From NCBI RefSeq assembly GCF_032911445.1, contig NZ_JAWJEJ010000002.1, forward strand, positions 682,001 through 746,000: DNA of 64,000 bases. The letters run 5' to 3'. The number at the start of each line of letters is the position of its first letter. The stretch's first letter is position 1. The position numbers and the translations under genes are program-made. This DNA is from Sphingomonas sp. HF-S4 (GTDB lineage: Bacteria > Pseudomonadota > Alphaproteobacteria > Sphingomonadales > Sphingomonadaceae). Below are positions 1 to 9,116 of this stretch, piece by piece. Under the pieces are notes generated by a model, which saw only the letters and a program-made list of their open reading frames with translations, was not told the DNA's origin and searched no databases.

Positions 1-1
1 C

Positions 2-322
2 GAAGCCAATTCGGGGCTCGGCGAGCGCCAGGTCCAGCGGCTGTGCCTCGAATATTTCGGCGGCCCGCCGACAAAGCTCAAGCGCAAGTTCCGCGCGATC
101 CGCGCCGCGATGCAGATCTTCCAGGGCGCGCCGCTCTCCGACGTGCTCGATCCCTTCTCCGATCAGTCGCACATGATCAACGAGGTCAAGCACTTCACTG
201 GCTACACGCCGACCAATATCCGCGGCAACACCGATCCCGCGCTCGCGCTGACGCTCAAGAACGAAGGACTGCACTTCCTGCCCGAAGTCATTCCCGAACC
301 GGTTGACCTTCGCGCTGCTTGA
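2..322 (+). CDS. AraC-family transcriptional regulator, C-terminal part (5' end outside window)
   Basis: Only the last 106 codons are present; the reading frame is open from base 2. The segment starting GLGERQVQRLCLEYFGG and continuing PPTKLKRKFRAIRAA matches the second helix-turn-helix of the AraC/XylS DNA-binding domain, where an S/ERQ-x-QR motif leads to a Y-F/G-x-P-K-x-x-R-x-x-R helix. The remaining roughly 65 residues form the usual tail after the HTH. The effector-binding N-terminal domain is not visible, so the ligand and target genes cannot be inferred. The next gene starts 75 bases downstream and has its own candidate operator, so this gene is probably not part of the suf operon. Confidence 0.8.
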   Translation, partial: EANSGLGERQVQRLCLEYFGGPPTKLKRKFRAIRAAMQIFQGAPLSDVLDPFSDQSHMINEVKHFTGYTPTNIRGNTDPALALTLKNEGLHFLPEVIPEPVDLRAA

Positions 323-331
323 GCCCATCTG

Positions 332-358
332 CAATCGGACAGAATCAATCCGATTGAT
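332..358. promoter_or_regulatory. Nested palindrome upstream of the suf regulator (candidate Rrf2-type operator)
   Basis: Two overlapping palindromes lie in the 74-bp gap before the Rrf2 gene. CAATCGGA (332-339) pairs with TCCGATTG (349-356), and ATCAATCCGATTGAT (344-358) is a perfect palindrome around one central base. The site is about 40 bp upstream of the start codon. An autoregulatory operator fits the location. A hairpin terminator for the upstream AraC-type gene is the alternative, but there is no T-run after it. Confidence 0.4.
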
Positions 359-396
359 GCCCGTTGCGCTTTCGCGCAGAGGGTGAGCAGGAGCCG

Positions 397-873
397 ATGC
401 GCCTTTCGAGCCTCGCCGACTATGCCGTAGTGATGATGGCCGCCGCCGCGCGCCGTTGCGGCGAATCGTGCCGGCTCAACGCGACTACACTCGCCGCCGA
501 TACCGGGCTGCCGCTTCCCACGGTGCAGAAGCTGGTCAGCAAGCTTTCCGCCGCCGGCCTGATCGAAAGCGCGCGCGGCACCGGCGGCGGCTTCCGTCTC
601 GCCCGCCCGGCTGCGGCGATCACCGTCGCCGACATCGTCGAGGCGATCGAGGGGCCGATCGCGCTCACCGCGTGCGTCGATAGCGGCAAGCATGATTGTT
701 GCGTGCAGGAGACGTGCCGGGTCAAACCGCATTGGAATGCCGTCAACGGCGCCGTAAAGGGCGCGCTCGCGGGCATCACGCTCTCCCAACTTTCCGCTGC
801 CCCGGCGTCCGCCGGCGGCCAGCATCCCGAGTCCGTCGATCGGGTCCCGGCGCTTGCCGGGGAACAGGTGTAA
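397..873 (+). CDS. Rrf2-family regulator of the SUF system (IscR/SufR-like)
   Basis: A 158-residue protein that begins [18 protein letters not shown], the typical Rrf2 winged-helix start, with the recognition helix around residues 30-50 ([19 protein letters not shown]) and a glycine-rich wing ([13 protein letters not shown]). Residues about 94-108 contain C-x6-C-C-x4-C ([15 protein letters not shown]), the cysteine cluster that holds an Fe-S cluster in this family. I chose ATG 397 because GAGCAGGAG lies just upstream; an earlier in-frame ATG at 364 would add 11 residues with no Shine-Dalgarno. It sits one base upstream of sufB, so it is cotranscribed. The expected role is sensing Fe-S status and tuning the operon. 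Confidence 0.92.
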   Translation: MRLSSLADYAVVMMAAAARRCGESCRLNATTLAADTGLPLPTVQKLVSKLSAAGLIESARGTGGGFRLARPAAAITVADIVEAIEGPIALTACVDSGKHDCCVQETCRVKPHWNAVNGAVKGALAGITLSQLSAAPASAGGQHPESVDRVPALAGEQV

Positions 874-874
874 T

Positions 875-2338
875 ATGGCCACGAAGAATGCCGAGGCGCT
901 CGCCGCCGCGAACAAGAAGTATGAATGGGGCTTCGCCTCGGACGTCGAGCAGGAATTCGCGCCCAAGGGGCTGAGCGAAGACACGGTTCGCTATATCAGC
1001 GCCAAGAAGAACGAGCCCGAATGGATGCTTGATTGGCGCCTCAAGGCGTTCCGCATCTGGCAGGAGATGGAGCTTCCGCAATGGGCGAAGCTGCAGATTC
1101 CGCACATCGATTACCAGGACGCCTATTACTACGCCGAGCCCAAGGCGAAGAAGACGATTGGCAGCCTCGACGAACTCGATCCCGAGATCCTGCGCGTCTA
1201 CGAGAAGCTCGGCATCCCGATCGAGGAGCAGAAGGTGCTCGCCGGGGTCGAGGGATCGCGAAAGATTGCCGTCGATGCCGTGTTCGACAGCGTCTCGGTC
1301 GCCACGACGTTCCGCAAGGAGCTCGAAGAAGCCGGGGTCATCTTCCGCTCGATCAGCGAGGCGATCCGCGAATATCCCGATCTGATCCGCAAATGGCTCG
1401 GCAAGGTCGTGCCGGTGCGCGACAATTTCTTCTCGGCGCTCAACGCTGCGGTCTTCTCCGACGGCACCTTCGTCTACGTGCCCGAAGGCGTGCGCTGCCC
1501 GATGGAGCTGAGCACCTATTTTCGCATCAATGCGGAGAATACCGGCCAGTTCGAGCGCACGCTGATCGTCGCCGACAAGGGCGCCTACGTCTCGTATCTC
1601 GAAGGCTGCACCGCGCCGATGCGCGACGAGAACCAGCTCCACGCTGCGGTGGTCGAGCTGGTCGCGCTCGACGATGCCGAGATCAAATATTCGACCGTGC
1701 AGAACTGGTATCCCGGCGACGAGAACGGGCTGGGCGGCATCTTCAACTTCGTCACCAAGCGCGCTTTGTGCGAGGGGACGAACTCGAAGGTCAGCTGGAC
1801 CCAGGTCGAGACCGGCAGCGCGATCACCTGGAAATACCCCAGCTGCGTCCTCAAGGGCGATGGCTCGGTCGGCGAATTCTATTCGGTCGCGGTGACCAAC
1901 GGCCGCCAACAGGCCGATACCGGCACCAAGATGCTCCATATCGGCAAGAATACGCGCTCGACGATCGTGTCGAAGGGCATTTCGGCGGGCCGCAGCGACA
2001 ACACCTATCGCGGCAAGGTGCTGGTCAATGCCGGCGCCGAGAATGTCCGCAACTTCACTCAGTGCGACAGCCTGCTGCTCGGCGACCAGTGCGGCGCGCA
2101 CACCGTGCCGTATATCGAGGTCAAGAACCCGAGCGCACAGATCGAGCACGAGGCGACCACTTCCAAGATCAGCGAGGACCAGCTCTTCTACGCGATGCAG
2201 CGCGGGCTCGACCAGGAGGCGGCCGTTGCGCTGATCGTCAACGGCTTTGCGCGCGAAGTGCTCAAGCAGCTCCCGATGGAGTTCGCCGTCGAGGCGCAGA
2301 AGCTGCTGGGGATATCGCTGGAGGGTTCCGTTGGTTGA
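875..2338 (+). CDS. sufB: Fe-S cluster assembly scaffold SufB
   Basis: A 487-residue SufB, close to the usual family length. SufB is the scaffold subunit of the SufBC2D complex, which receives persulfide sulfur from SufS and builds Fe-S clusters in the cytosol. Diagnostic parts are the N-terminal [13 protein letters not shown] region, the central beta-helix, and the C-terminal block with the cysteine in [16 protein letters not shown] and the histidine in [17 protein letters not shown], which matches the cluster-assembly residues of the family. The start at 875 lies one base after the Rrf2 stop and is preceded by GGGGAACAGG. An upstream in-frame ATG at 854 would lie inside the Rrf2 gene. Confidence 0.98.
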   Translation: MATKNAEALAAANKKYEWGFASDVEQEFAPKGLSEDTVRYISAKKNEPEWMLDWRLKAFRIWQEMELPQWAKLQIPHIDYQDAYYYAEPKAKKTIGSLDELDPEILRVYEKLGIPIEEQKVLAGVEGSRKIAVDAVFDSVSVATTFRKELEEAGVIFRSISEAIREYPDLIRKWLGKVVPVRDNFFSALNAAVFSDGTFVYVPEGVRCPMELSTYFRINAENTGQFERTLIVADKGAYVSYLEGCTAPMRDENQLHAAVVELVALDDAEIKYSTVQNWYPGDENGLGGIFNFVTKRALCEGTNSKVSWTQVETGSAITWKYPSCVLKGDGSVGEFYSVAVTNGRQQADTGTKMLHIGKNTRSTIVSKGISAGRSDNTYRGKVLVNAGAENVRNFTQCDSLLLGDQCGAHTVPYIEVKNPSAQIEHEATTSKISEDQLFYAMQRGLDQEAAVALIVNGFAREVLKQLPMEFAVEAQKLLGISLEGSVG

Positions 2339-2351
2339 CCGTTATTCCGGA

Positions 2352-2519
2352 ATGACGGTCAATGAGCGCCTCTTCGCTGCGGGCGTACTGTCGAAATATG
2401 AGGCCGCCGTGGCTCGCGAGGACCGCGAGGCGATTGCCCATATTCTTGCGGGCGTAGGGTTGGTGCGCGATGCCGATGGTATGCACCACGACATAGCGTC
2501 CAGAAGCGAAAACCGCTGA
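2352..2519 (+). CDS. Small hypothetical protein in the suf operon
   Basis: A 55-residue ORF starting MTVNERLFAAGVLSKYEAAV and ending ASRSENR, with no signal peptide, membrane segment or cysteine. It follows sufB by 13 bases, and its stop overlaps the next start (TGATG), so it fits the operon. It is mostly helical and charged (AREDREAIAHILAGVGL). I do not recognise a function. Short proteins with this MTVNERL opening are, to my recollection, common in alphaproteobacteria, but I cannot verify that here. No convincing Shine-Dalgarno precedes ATG 2352, so coding potential is moderate. Confidence 0.55.
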   Translation: MTVNERLFAAGVLSKYEAAVAREDREAIAHILAGVGLVRDADGMHHDIASRSENR

Positions 2520-3031
2520 TGCTGGCGTTGCTCCTTCTTCTCGCGCAGGACGTGCCTGCCGCGCCGCCTGCTACCGAGGGGCAGGAGGAGGAGGAGGAGA
2601 TCGTCGTGCGCGCGACCTTCGGGCACACCACGATGCTGTTCGACAAGGGCACCGACGGCCGCTTGCGCAATTGCCGGATCATGGTGTCGAGCGGCAGCCA
2701 GCGGCGTGACACCAATGCGTGCCAGGCGACGCCGGTCTGCTACGCCAAGACCGCCGACGAAGTGACCGATTGCCGCGATTTCGTCGAGCTTGCCGCCGTC
2801 GCCATGCCCGCGGAGCCGCGCCCGGCGACTTCATCGGTGCCGCAGACCTTCGTCCTGCCCAAGCTCAACGAGCCCAGGCCTTCGCTCGCCGAAGGGCAGG
2901 CGGGGCCGCTCGGGCTCCAGGAGCCGAGCCGTGAGACCGAGCGCCAGCGCGTCAAGCTGCCGCCGCTGCCCCGGCCGCCGTCGGACGGCCCGGTGATCCG
3001 CGTCGGTCCGGCCAGGGAGGTCGGCGAATGA
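2519..3031 (+). CDS. Small exported protein with EEIVV motif (suf operon insert)
   Basis: A 170-residue protein. A short hydrophobic start (MLALLLLLAQDVPAAPPA) looks like a signal peptide. An acidic stretch of five consecutive glutamates is followed by IVVRATFGHTTMLFDKGTDGRLRNCRIMVSSG. Four cysteines, all before residue 90, could form disulfides in the periplasm, and the C-terminal half is proline-rich. It overlaps the previous stop by one base. The motif order EEIVV-x-A, then D-x4-R-x-R-x-C-x-I, then SG and D-x3-C, recurs in the gene at 3536, so the two look like diverged paralogues. The function is unknown, and its place inside a cytosolic Fe-S operon is unexplained. Confidence 0.75.
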   Translation: MLALLLLLAQDVPAAPPATEGQEEEEEIVVRATFGHTTMLFDKGTDGRLRNCRIMVSSGSQRRDTNACQATPVCYAKTADEVTDCRDFVELAAVAMPAEPRPATSSVPQTFVLPKLNEPRPSLAEGQAGPLGLQEPSRETERQRVKLPPLPRPPSDGPVIRVGPAREVGE

Positions 3032-3113
3032 TCTGCGCCAGTCAGCGCCGGGCAAGCCTCGTCCGGCTACAGCCACACACGGGGCGGATGTTCGCGCCCC
3101 TGGGAGTATCGCA

Positions 3114-3539
3114 ATGACCTTCGCACTTCTGCTCGCGCTCGCCGCGCCCCAGGCCGCCGGCGGCGTCGCCGTCGACAGCGTGCCGCAGATCGGCATCGCC
3201 ACCAAGCACGCCCGCTGCATCGTCCGCCAGGTCGGCGTCGCGCCGGGCGAGGATGGCGCGCGTGCCGCCAAGGTCGCCGATGCGGTCAAGGGCTGCCGCG
3301 CCTTTGCCGAGGGCGATTTCACGCAGGGCCGGATCACCGTCGGTGATCGCCCGGTCAACAAGCGCTGGTGGGGCCGGATGCAGGGCATCCTCGATTCGGT
3401 CGAGGCCGATGTCTCGGCGGCGATCGTCCAGTCCAAACAATACAAGATCATCTGGGAGCTGCCCGATGGCGGCCGCGTCGATGCCTATAACGCCCCGGAG
3501 CCGCTGACCTCGGTCAAGCTGCTAACAGTGCCGCTATGA
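3114..3539 (+). CDS. Small exported hypothetical protein (suf operon insert)
   Basis: A 141-residue protein with a short signal-like N-terminus (MTFALLLALAAPQAAGG), two cysteines (ARCIVRQVG and KGCRAFAEG) and a charged C-terminal half including KRWWGRMQGILDSVEADV. CTGGGAGTATCGCA precedes ATG 3114 and gives a GGGAG Shine-Dalgarno at normal spacing. Its stop overlaps the next start by four bases (ATGA-type junction), which indicates translational coupling to the 3536 gene. I recognise no domain. The HARCIVRQVG stretch loosely resembles cysteine motifs of its neighbours, so it could be a more distant relative. Confidence 0.7.
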   Translation: MTFALLLALAAPQAAGGVAVDSVPQIGIATKHARCIVRQVGVAPGEDGARAAKVADAVKGCRAFAEGDFTQGRITVGDRPVNKRWWGRMQGILDSVEADVSAAIVQSKQYKIIWELPDGGRVDAYNAPEPLTSVKLLTVPL

Positions 3540-3855
3540 CGCTGCTCGCGGCATTGCTTCTCGCGCCTGTTGTGCAAGAGGCGCCGTCCGTCGACCTGTC
3601 GGCGGAAGAGATCGTCGTGCAGGCTCGCCAGGAACGGATGCGAGTCAGCCTCCGCTACGATCGCAAGCGTCGGGTGCGCGGCTGTGCAATCGCGAAGACC
3701 AGCGGCGACGCGGCGTTCGATCGTGCTGTCTGTGAGACCGCTGTCGCCTGCGCACGCACTGTGCCCGCGGAGAGCGCGGAGGCGATCCGCGCTTGTGCCC
3801 GCCCGAAGCTGCTCGCCTTCGCGCGCGCCCAGATCGACCAGGAAGAACAGGAATA

Positions 3856-3856
<1 letters not shown>
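3536..3856 (+). CDS. Small exported protein with EEIVV motif, paralogue of the 2519 gene
   Basis: A 106-residue protein with a hydrophobic leader (MTLLAALLLAPVVQEAPS), then AEEIVVQARQERMRVSLRYD, KRRVRGCAIAKTSG, and a tail with several cysteines (CETAVACAR, IRACARP). It aligns with the 2519 product over EEIVV, the RxRxC(R/A)I block and the D-x3-C motif. The start overlaps the previous stop, and its own stop TAA overlaps the sufC ATG, so translation of this gene probably feeds sufC. It is likely periplasmic. The function is unknown. Confidence 0.72.
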
Positions 3857-4596
<740 letters not shown>

Positions 4597-4610
4597 AGGG
4601 CTCTACGCCT

Positions 4611-4701
4611 CGTCATGCTGAACTTGTTTCAGCATCCATTGCGCAACAAGCGAAGACGTCCCCCGTGGAGGGTTGGACCCTGAAACAAGTTCAGGGTGAC
4701 G
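4611..4701. repeat. Palindromic intergenic repeat (REP-like), copy 1
   Basis: A 91-bp element containing two hairpins: TGCTGAA-N5-TTCAGCA near the left end and CCCTGAA-N5-TTCAGGG near the right end. The outer arms are also mutually complementary (CGTCATGCTGAACTTGTTTC against the complement of the right end). A second copy of identical length is at 5806-5896. Its right end stops four bases before the sufD ATG, so the element occupies the ribosome-binding region. Repeats of this kind are common between genes in sphingomonads. Confidence 0.9.
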
Positions 4702-4705
4702 GGGA

Positions 4706-5791
4706 ATGAGTTCGGTCCTCGAACTCCCCACGCCGAAGCTCGAAGAGTGGCGGTGGGCCGATATGCAGGCGCTGCGCGCCGCCGCCGATACCGTGCCGCG
4801 CGACTCTGGGATCAAGCCCGCCGACCTGTTCCTCGACGTTGAGGGCCCGCGTCTGCTCTTCGTCGACGGCGTGTTCGAGCCCGCGCATAGCCGCCCGGGC
4901 CCGGTCAAGGTCGCGCGCTTCGCGCCCGAGACCGCGCACCCGCTCGGCAGCATGGCAGAGGGCGAGGGCTGGGTGCTCTCGCTCGACCCGCAAGTCGCAA
5001 TGACCGGCATCCAGATCGTCCATCTCGGCTCGGGCGGCGAGAGTCACGTCCCCGCGCGGATCATGCTCGCCGAAGACGCCGTCGCGACGATCACCGAGAC
5101 CTATGCCGGCAGCGGCTGGGCCAATCGCATCACCCAGATGCACCTTGCCCGCGGCGCCCGGCTGATGCGCGCGGTGCGGCTGGTCCAGGCCGACGGCTTC
5201 GTCTCGATCCGCGACGAGGCGCAGGTCGGCGAGGCGGCGAGCCTCGTCTCGATCTTCCTCGGTGCCGGCGGGATGGGCACGCGGATCGACGGCGCGCTGA
5301 CGCTCACCGGCAAGGGCGCGTTCGCCGAGATGGGCGGCGCCTTGCTGACCTCGGGCACCCAGAAGCAGGAAGCCGCGGTCGCGGTACGCCACGAGGCGAT
5401 CGAAGGCAGTTCGCGGCAATTGTGGCGCGCAGTCGCCGCCAATCGGTCGGCCGCGAGCCTCGCCGCGCGGGTCGAAGTTGCCCGCCATGCCCAGCAGACC
5501 GATGGCGAGCAGTCGCTGCGCGGCCTGCTCCTCGATCGCGGCGCGACGGTGAACCTCAAGCCCGAGCTCGAGATCTTCGCCGACGACGTGAAGTGCGCGC
5601 ACGGCGCCACCGTGGGCGAGCTCGACAAGCGCGCCTTGTTCTATCTCCAGAGCCGCGGCGTCCCCGAGTCCCGCGCCAAGGCGCTGCTCACGCATGCCTT
5701 CGTCGCCGAGGCGCTGTCGCGGATCGGCGAAGAAGCAGTTCGCGCGGCGTTCGAAGCCGATGCCGAGCGCTGGCTGGAGGCTGCACTGTGA
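4706..5791 (+). CDS. sufD: Fe-S cluster assembly protein SufD
   Basis: A 361-residue SufD, the SufB paralogue of the SufBC2D complex that helps admit iron and shapes the assembly interface. The N-terminal ELPTPKLEEWRWADMQALR is typical of SufD, and the C-terminal block CAHGATVGELDKRALFYLQS carries the conserved histidine used at the SufB-SufD interface. The only purine-rich tract before ATG 4706 is GGGGA at the end of the palindromic repeat, at short spacing. Translation may therefore rely on the repeat end, or on coupling with sufC across the element. Confidence 0.96.
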   Translation: MSSVLELPTPKLEEWRWADMQALRAAADTVPRDSGIKPADLFLDVEGPRLLFVDGVFEPAHSRPGPVKVARFAPETAHPLGSMAEGEGWVLSLDPQVAMTGIQIVHLGSGGESHVPARIMLAEDAVATITETYAGSGWANRITQMHLARGARLMRAVRLVQADGFVSIRDEAQVGEAASLVSIFLGAGGMGTRIDGALTLTGKGAFAEMGGALLTSGTQKQEAAVAVRHEAIEGSSRQLWRAVAANRSAASLAARVEVARHAQQTDGEQSLRGLLLDRGATVNLKPELEIFADDVKCAHGATVGELDKRALFYLQSRGVPESRAKALLTHAFVAEALSRIGEEAVRAAFEADAERWLEAAL

Positions 5792-5805
5792 TGGCCTTCT
5801 TCCGC

Positions 5806-5896
5806 CGTCATGCTGAACTTGTTTCAGCATCCAACGTGCAGCAACCGAGGACGTCGCTCGTGGAGGGTTGGACCCTGAAACAAGTTCAGGGTGACG
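5806..5896. repeat. Palindromic intergenic repeat (REP-like), copy 2
   Basis: A 91-bp copy of the 4611-4701 element with the same two internal hairpins and nearly identical outer arms; differences cluster in the middle third. It starts 14 bases after the sufD stop and ends four bases before the sufS ATG, the same offset as copy 1 has from sufD. Both copies have the same orientation. Confidence 0.9.
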
Positions 5897-5900
5897 CAGA

Positions 5901-7112
5901 ATGAGTGTGACGACCGACACCCGTCCCCTCGACGTCCTCACCGATTTCCCGGCGATCCCGGCGGGCTGGGCATATCTCGACACCGCGGCGACCTCGCAAA
6001 AGCCCCGGCCCGTGCTCGACGCGATCAATCGCGGCTATGGCGAGACCTACGCCACCGTCCATCGCGGCGTATACCAGCGCTCGGCCGACATGACGCTGGC
6101 GTTCGAGGCAGCGCGCGAGCGGGTGGCGCAGTTCATCGGCGGCCAGCCGAACGAGACGATCTTCGTCCGCGGCGCGACCGAGGGGATCAACCTCGTCGCG
6201 CAGTGCTGGGCGGGCACCCAGCTCCGCCCCGGCGATCGCATCCTGCTCTCGACGCTCGAGCACCACTCGAACATCGTCCCCTGGCAGATGGTCGCCGAGA
6301 AGGTCGGCGCCGAAATCGACGTGATCCCGCTCACCGCCGACCACCGCATCGACCTCGACGCGATGGCCGCGATGATCACGCCGGCGCACAAGCTCGTCGC
6401 GCTCGCGCACGTCTCGAACGTCCTCGGCTCGGTGCTCGACGCACGGCGCGCGACCGAGATTGCCCATTCGGTCGGCGCCAGGATCCTGCTCGACGGCTGC
6501 CAGGCAGTCCCGCGGCTGCCGGTGAACGTCGCCGAGATCGGCTGCGACTTCTACGTCTTCTCGGGTCACAAGCTCTACGGCCCCACCGGGATCGGCGTGC
6601 TGTGGGGCAAAGCCGAACTGCTCGACGCGATGCCCCCCTATCAGGGCGGCGGATCGATGATCGACCGCGTCACCTTCGCCAGGACGACCTACGCGCCGCC
6701 GCCCGGACGCTTCGAGGCGGGCACCCCGCACATCGTTGGCGTGCTCGGGCTCCACGCGGCGATGGATTATGTCGAGGGCATCGGGCTGGACCGTATCCAC
6801 GCCCACGAGACCGCGCTGGTGACCCAGGCGCGCGAGGCGCTCGGCCAGATCAACAGCGTTCGCCTGTTCGGCCCCGACGACAGCGCAGGAATCGTCAGTT
6901 TCGCCGTCGAGGGGGTGCATCCGCACGACGTCGCCACCATCTTGGACGAAGGCAGCGTAGCGATCCGCGCGGGGCATCATTGCGCACAGCCGCTGATGGA
7001 TGCGCTCGGCGTGCCGGCGACGGCGCGGGCGAGCTTCGGGGTGTATAACGGCGCGGACGATATCGCCGCGTTGGTCAAGGGTATCGAACGGGTGACGAGG
7101 ATTTTCGGGTGA
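5901..7112 (+). CDS. sufS: Cysteine desulfurase SufS
   Basis: A 403-residue group II cysteine desulfurase that takes sulfur from cysteine as a persulfide and passes it to the SUF scaffold. The PLP lysine lies in FSGHKLYGPTGIG (about residue 222). PLP-contacting histidines lie in LSTLEHHSNIVPWQ, and the catalytic cysteine in RAGHHCAQP (about 360). The motif usually read as DGAQAVPH is DGCQAVPR here, a mild variation. The start at ATG 5901 is set by the frame and by the end of the preceding repeat. The stop overlaps the next start by four bases. Confidence 0.97.
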   Translation: MSVTTDTRPLDVLTDFPAIPAGWAYLDTAATSQKPRPVLDAINRGYGETYATVHRGVYQRSADMTLAFEAARERVAQFIGGQPNETIFVRGATEGINLVAQCWAGTQLRPGDRILLSTLEHHSNIVPWQMVAEKVGAEIDVIPLTADHRIDLDAMAAMITPAHKLVALAHVSNVLGSVLDARRATEIAHSVGARILLDGCQAVPRLPVNVAEIGCDFYVFSGHKLYGPTGIGVLWGKAELLDAMPPYQGGGSMIDRVTFARTTYAPPPGRFEAGTPHIVGVLGLHAAMDYVEGIGLDRIHAHETALVTQAREALGQINSVRLFGPDDSAGIVSFAVEGVHPHDVATILDEGSVAIRAGHHCAQPLMDALGVPATARASFGVYNGADDIAALVKGIERVTRIFG

Positions 7113-7606
7113 ACGAGGAACGCAGGATCGCAGTCGAGCAGGTCGACGCCGTCGAAGCTCCGCCCAAGGCGCGCGTGGAAGACGTTCTCGATGCCCCCAC
7201 CGAAACATCGGCGGGCGTGACGGAGACCTTCGAGCGCAAGCGCGACTATCTGACCGGCTTCCTCCAGCAGAAGCCCGAGCCGCATCCCGCGGGCGAGCCC
7301 GGCGGCGCGCTCTACGAGTCCGTGATCGAGGCGCTCAAGGAGATTTACGATCCCGAAATCCCGGTGAACATCTACGATTTGGGGCTGATCTACAGCGTCG
7401 ACATCACGGCCGACGGCCATGCCTCGGTGCAGATGACGCTCACCACCCCGCATTGCCCGGTGGCGGAATCGATGCCCGGCGAAGTCGAGCTACGCGTCGG
7501 ATCGGTGCCCGGGATCGGCCATGCCGAAGTCAATCTCGTCTGGGATCCGCCCTGGGATCCGCAGAAGATGACCGACGACGCCAAGCTCGAACTGGGAATG
7601 CTCTGA
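7109..7606 (+). CDS. sufT: DUF59/MIP18-family SUF accessory protein (SufT-like)
   Basis: A 165-residue protein whose C-terminal 100 residues are a DUF59 domain: LKEIYDPEIPVNIYDLGLIY, the TLTTPHCPVAESMPGEVE segment with the conserved cysteine, and VNLVWDPPWDP. The N-terminal 65 residues are charged and probably disordered. It starts with GTG 7109 inside the sufS stop (GTGA overlap), which implies translational coupling. In related systems DUF59 proteins help deliver or mature Fe-S clusters; the exact step is not established by sequence. Confidence 0.9.
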   Translation: MNEERRIAVEQVDAVEAPPKARVEDVLDAPTETSAGVTETFERKRDYLTGFLQQKPEPHPAGEPGGALYESVIEALKEIYDPEIPVNIYDLGLIYSVDITADGHASVQMTLTTPHCPVAESMPGEVELRVGSVPGIGHAEVNLVWDPPWDPQKMTDDAKLELGML

Positions 7607-7956
7607 TGGTCAGCGTCCGCACCCGCCCCGCCGCGCTCAACCTTACCCCTGCGGCTGAGCAGCGCATCGCCGACCTGATGGCCAAGGCGCCCGAGGGCAC
7701 CGTGGGCGTCAAGCTGTCGACCCCGCGCCGCGGCTGTTCGGGGCTCGCTTATTCGGTCGACTACGTCACCGAAGCCAAGGCGTTCGACGAGAAGATCGAG
7801 ACGCCGGGCGGCACCTTCTATGTCGATGGCAGCTCGATCCTCTATCTGATCGGCTCGACGATGGACTGGGTCGAGGACGATTTCACGGCGGGCTTCACCT
7901 TCCAGAACCCCAATGCCAAGGGCAGCTGCGGCTGCGGCGAGAGCTTCACCGTCTAG
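7606..7956 (+). CDS. sufA: A-type Fe-S carrier protein (SufA/IscA family)
   Basis: A 116-residue HesB/IscA-like carrier that closes the suf operon. Its three cluster-binding cysteines are in the expected places: RRGCSGLAY (about residue 43) and the C-terminal GSCGCGESF. A-type carriers accept clusters from the scaffold and pass them to apoproteins. ATG 7606 overlaps the upstream stop (TGATG), so I discarded the longer frame from 7453. The 3' end overlaps the convergent glycosyltransferase by four bases. Confidence 0.95.
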   Translation: MVSVRTRPAALNLTPAAEQRIADLMAKAPEGTVGVKLSTPRRGCSGLAYSVDYVTEAKAFDEKIETPGGTFYVDGSSILYLIGSTMDWVEDDFTAGFTFQNPNAKGSCGCGESFTV

Positions 7957-9017
7957 GCCGCCAGCTTCCCGCGCATTCCCGCCGCCATATCGGCGTAGAA
8001 AGCCGCCTCGTCGTCGATCCCGAGCGATTCATACAGCATCGCGAGGTTCTGCGCGGCGAGGTGGCTGCCGCAGCCCTCGGTCGAGCCGTCGAGGTCGGGC
8101 CGCTCGCCGATCTCCAGGCACCGCTTCCAGCTCCCCTCGACGACCGGCAGCAGCTCGGCCATCGCGATCTCGGGCTGGCGGCTCGCGGCCTCGAGATAGA
8201 GGTCGGCGACCGCGAAGAAGAAATCGGGCGAGCGCTGCCAATGCATATGCTCGGCATCGGCGAACGCCCGTCCCTCGTCGAGCCGCCCGGCGCGCTTGAG
8301 CGCCTGGAGCAATGTGACGACGATGCCGTGGCGATAGGCGGTATCCTGCGTGCTGGTGCGATGCGCGGTCCACAGCGCCTCGACCGCCTCGTCCGGCTGG
8401 CCGCGCACCAGATGCTCGCGGCCGAGCTGGTACCAAAGATACGAATCGCCCGGATTGGCCTCCAGCTCGGCGCGCAGGATCGCCTCGTTGCGCCCTGCCT
8501 TCCGCGCGAGCTGGGCCTCCTCGAACCCGTCATGGCGCAGCATCAGCGGTAGCAGCACCATCGGCAGCGACGACACCGGCTGTTCGTGTATCCGCCCCTC
8601 GTAGCGCACGCCGCGCGGCAGCACCCGCGGGATGAACTTCCGCGTCACTGGCTGGTCGGGGCTGCTGCGATTGACGATCCGCACGCAGCCGACGAAGCGC
8701 GCGGGAGCAGGGGCGGGGGGCAGTGTCCGGGCACCCAGCGCGCTCGCATCGCCCTCGAGCCAGTCGTCAGCGTCGAGGATGAGGTTCCAGTCGGCATCCG
8801 AATGCGCCAGCGCGGCGTTTCGCGCGGCGGCGAAGTCGTCGCACCAGTCGAAATGATGCACCGTCGCGCCGCAGGCCTGCGCAATCGCGACGGTGTCGTC
8901 GGTCGATCCGGTGTCGAGCACGATCATCGCATCGACATAAGGCCGCGCACTGGTCAGGCAGCGCGAGATGCAGCGTGCCTCGTTGCGAGCGATCACGACG
9001 AGCGCCAATCGGGGCAT
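7953..9017 (-). CDS. Family 2 glycosyltransferase with C-terminal TPR-like region
   Basis: A 354-residue protein with an N-terminal GT-A fold: LALVVIARNEARCISRCLTS, then VLDTGSTDDTVAIAQ, and the catalytic-metal motif LILDADDW (about residue 90). The second half, from about 180, consists of helical repeats (LEANPGDSYLWYQLGREHLV and following), as in tetratricopeptide-containing glycosyltransferases. I chose ATG 9017 because GGAAGGAG lies directly upstream; ATG 9032 would put that motif inside the gene. No membrane segment or signal is seen. It probably transfers a sugar to a surface glycan, but donor and acceptor are unknown. Confidence 0.85.
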   Translation of the reverse strand: MPRLALVVIARNEARCISRCLTSARPYVDAMIVLDTGSTDDTVAIAQACGATVHHFDWCDDFAAARNAALAHSDADWNLILDADDWLEGDASALGARTLPPAPAPARFVGCVRIVNRSSPDQPVTRKFIPRVLPRGVRYEGRIHEQPVSSLPMVLLPLMLRHDGFEEAQLARKAGRNEAILRAELEANPGDSYLWYQLGREHLVRGQPDEAVEALWTAHRTSTQDTAYRHGIVVTLLQALKRAGRLDEGRAFADAEHMHWQRSPDFFFAVADLYLEAASRQPEIAMAELLPVVEGSWKRCLEIGERPDLDGSTEGCGSHLAAQNLAMLYESLGIDDEAAFYADMAAGMRGKLAA

Positions 9018-9116
9018 TCCAACTCCTTCCATGACACAAGCGGACCCATGTCATTATAGGACGTGCGACAGCCGAACCGCGTCCGCCCCCGACATCGGCA
9101 TTTATGGAGAGACACG

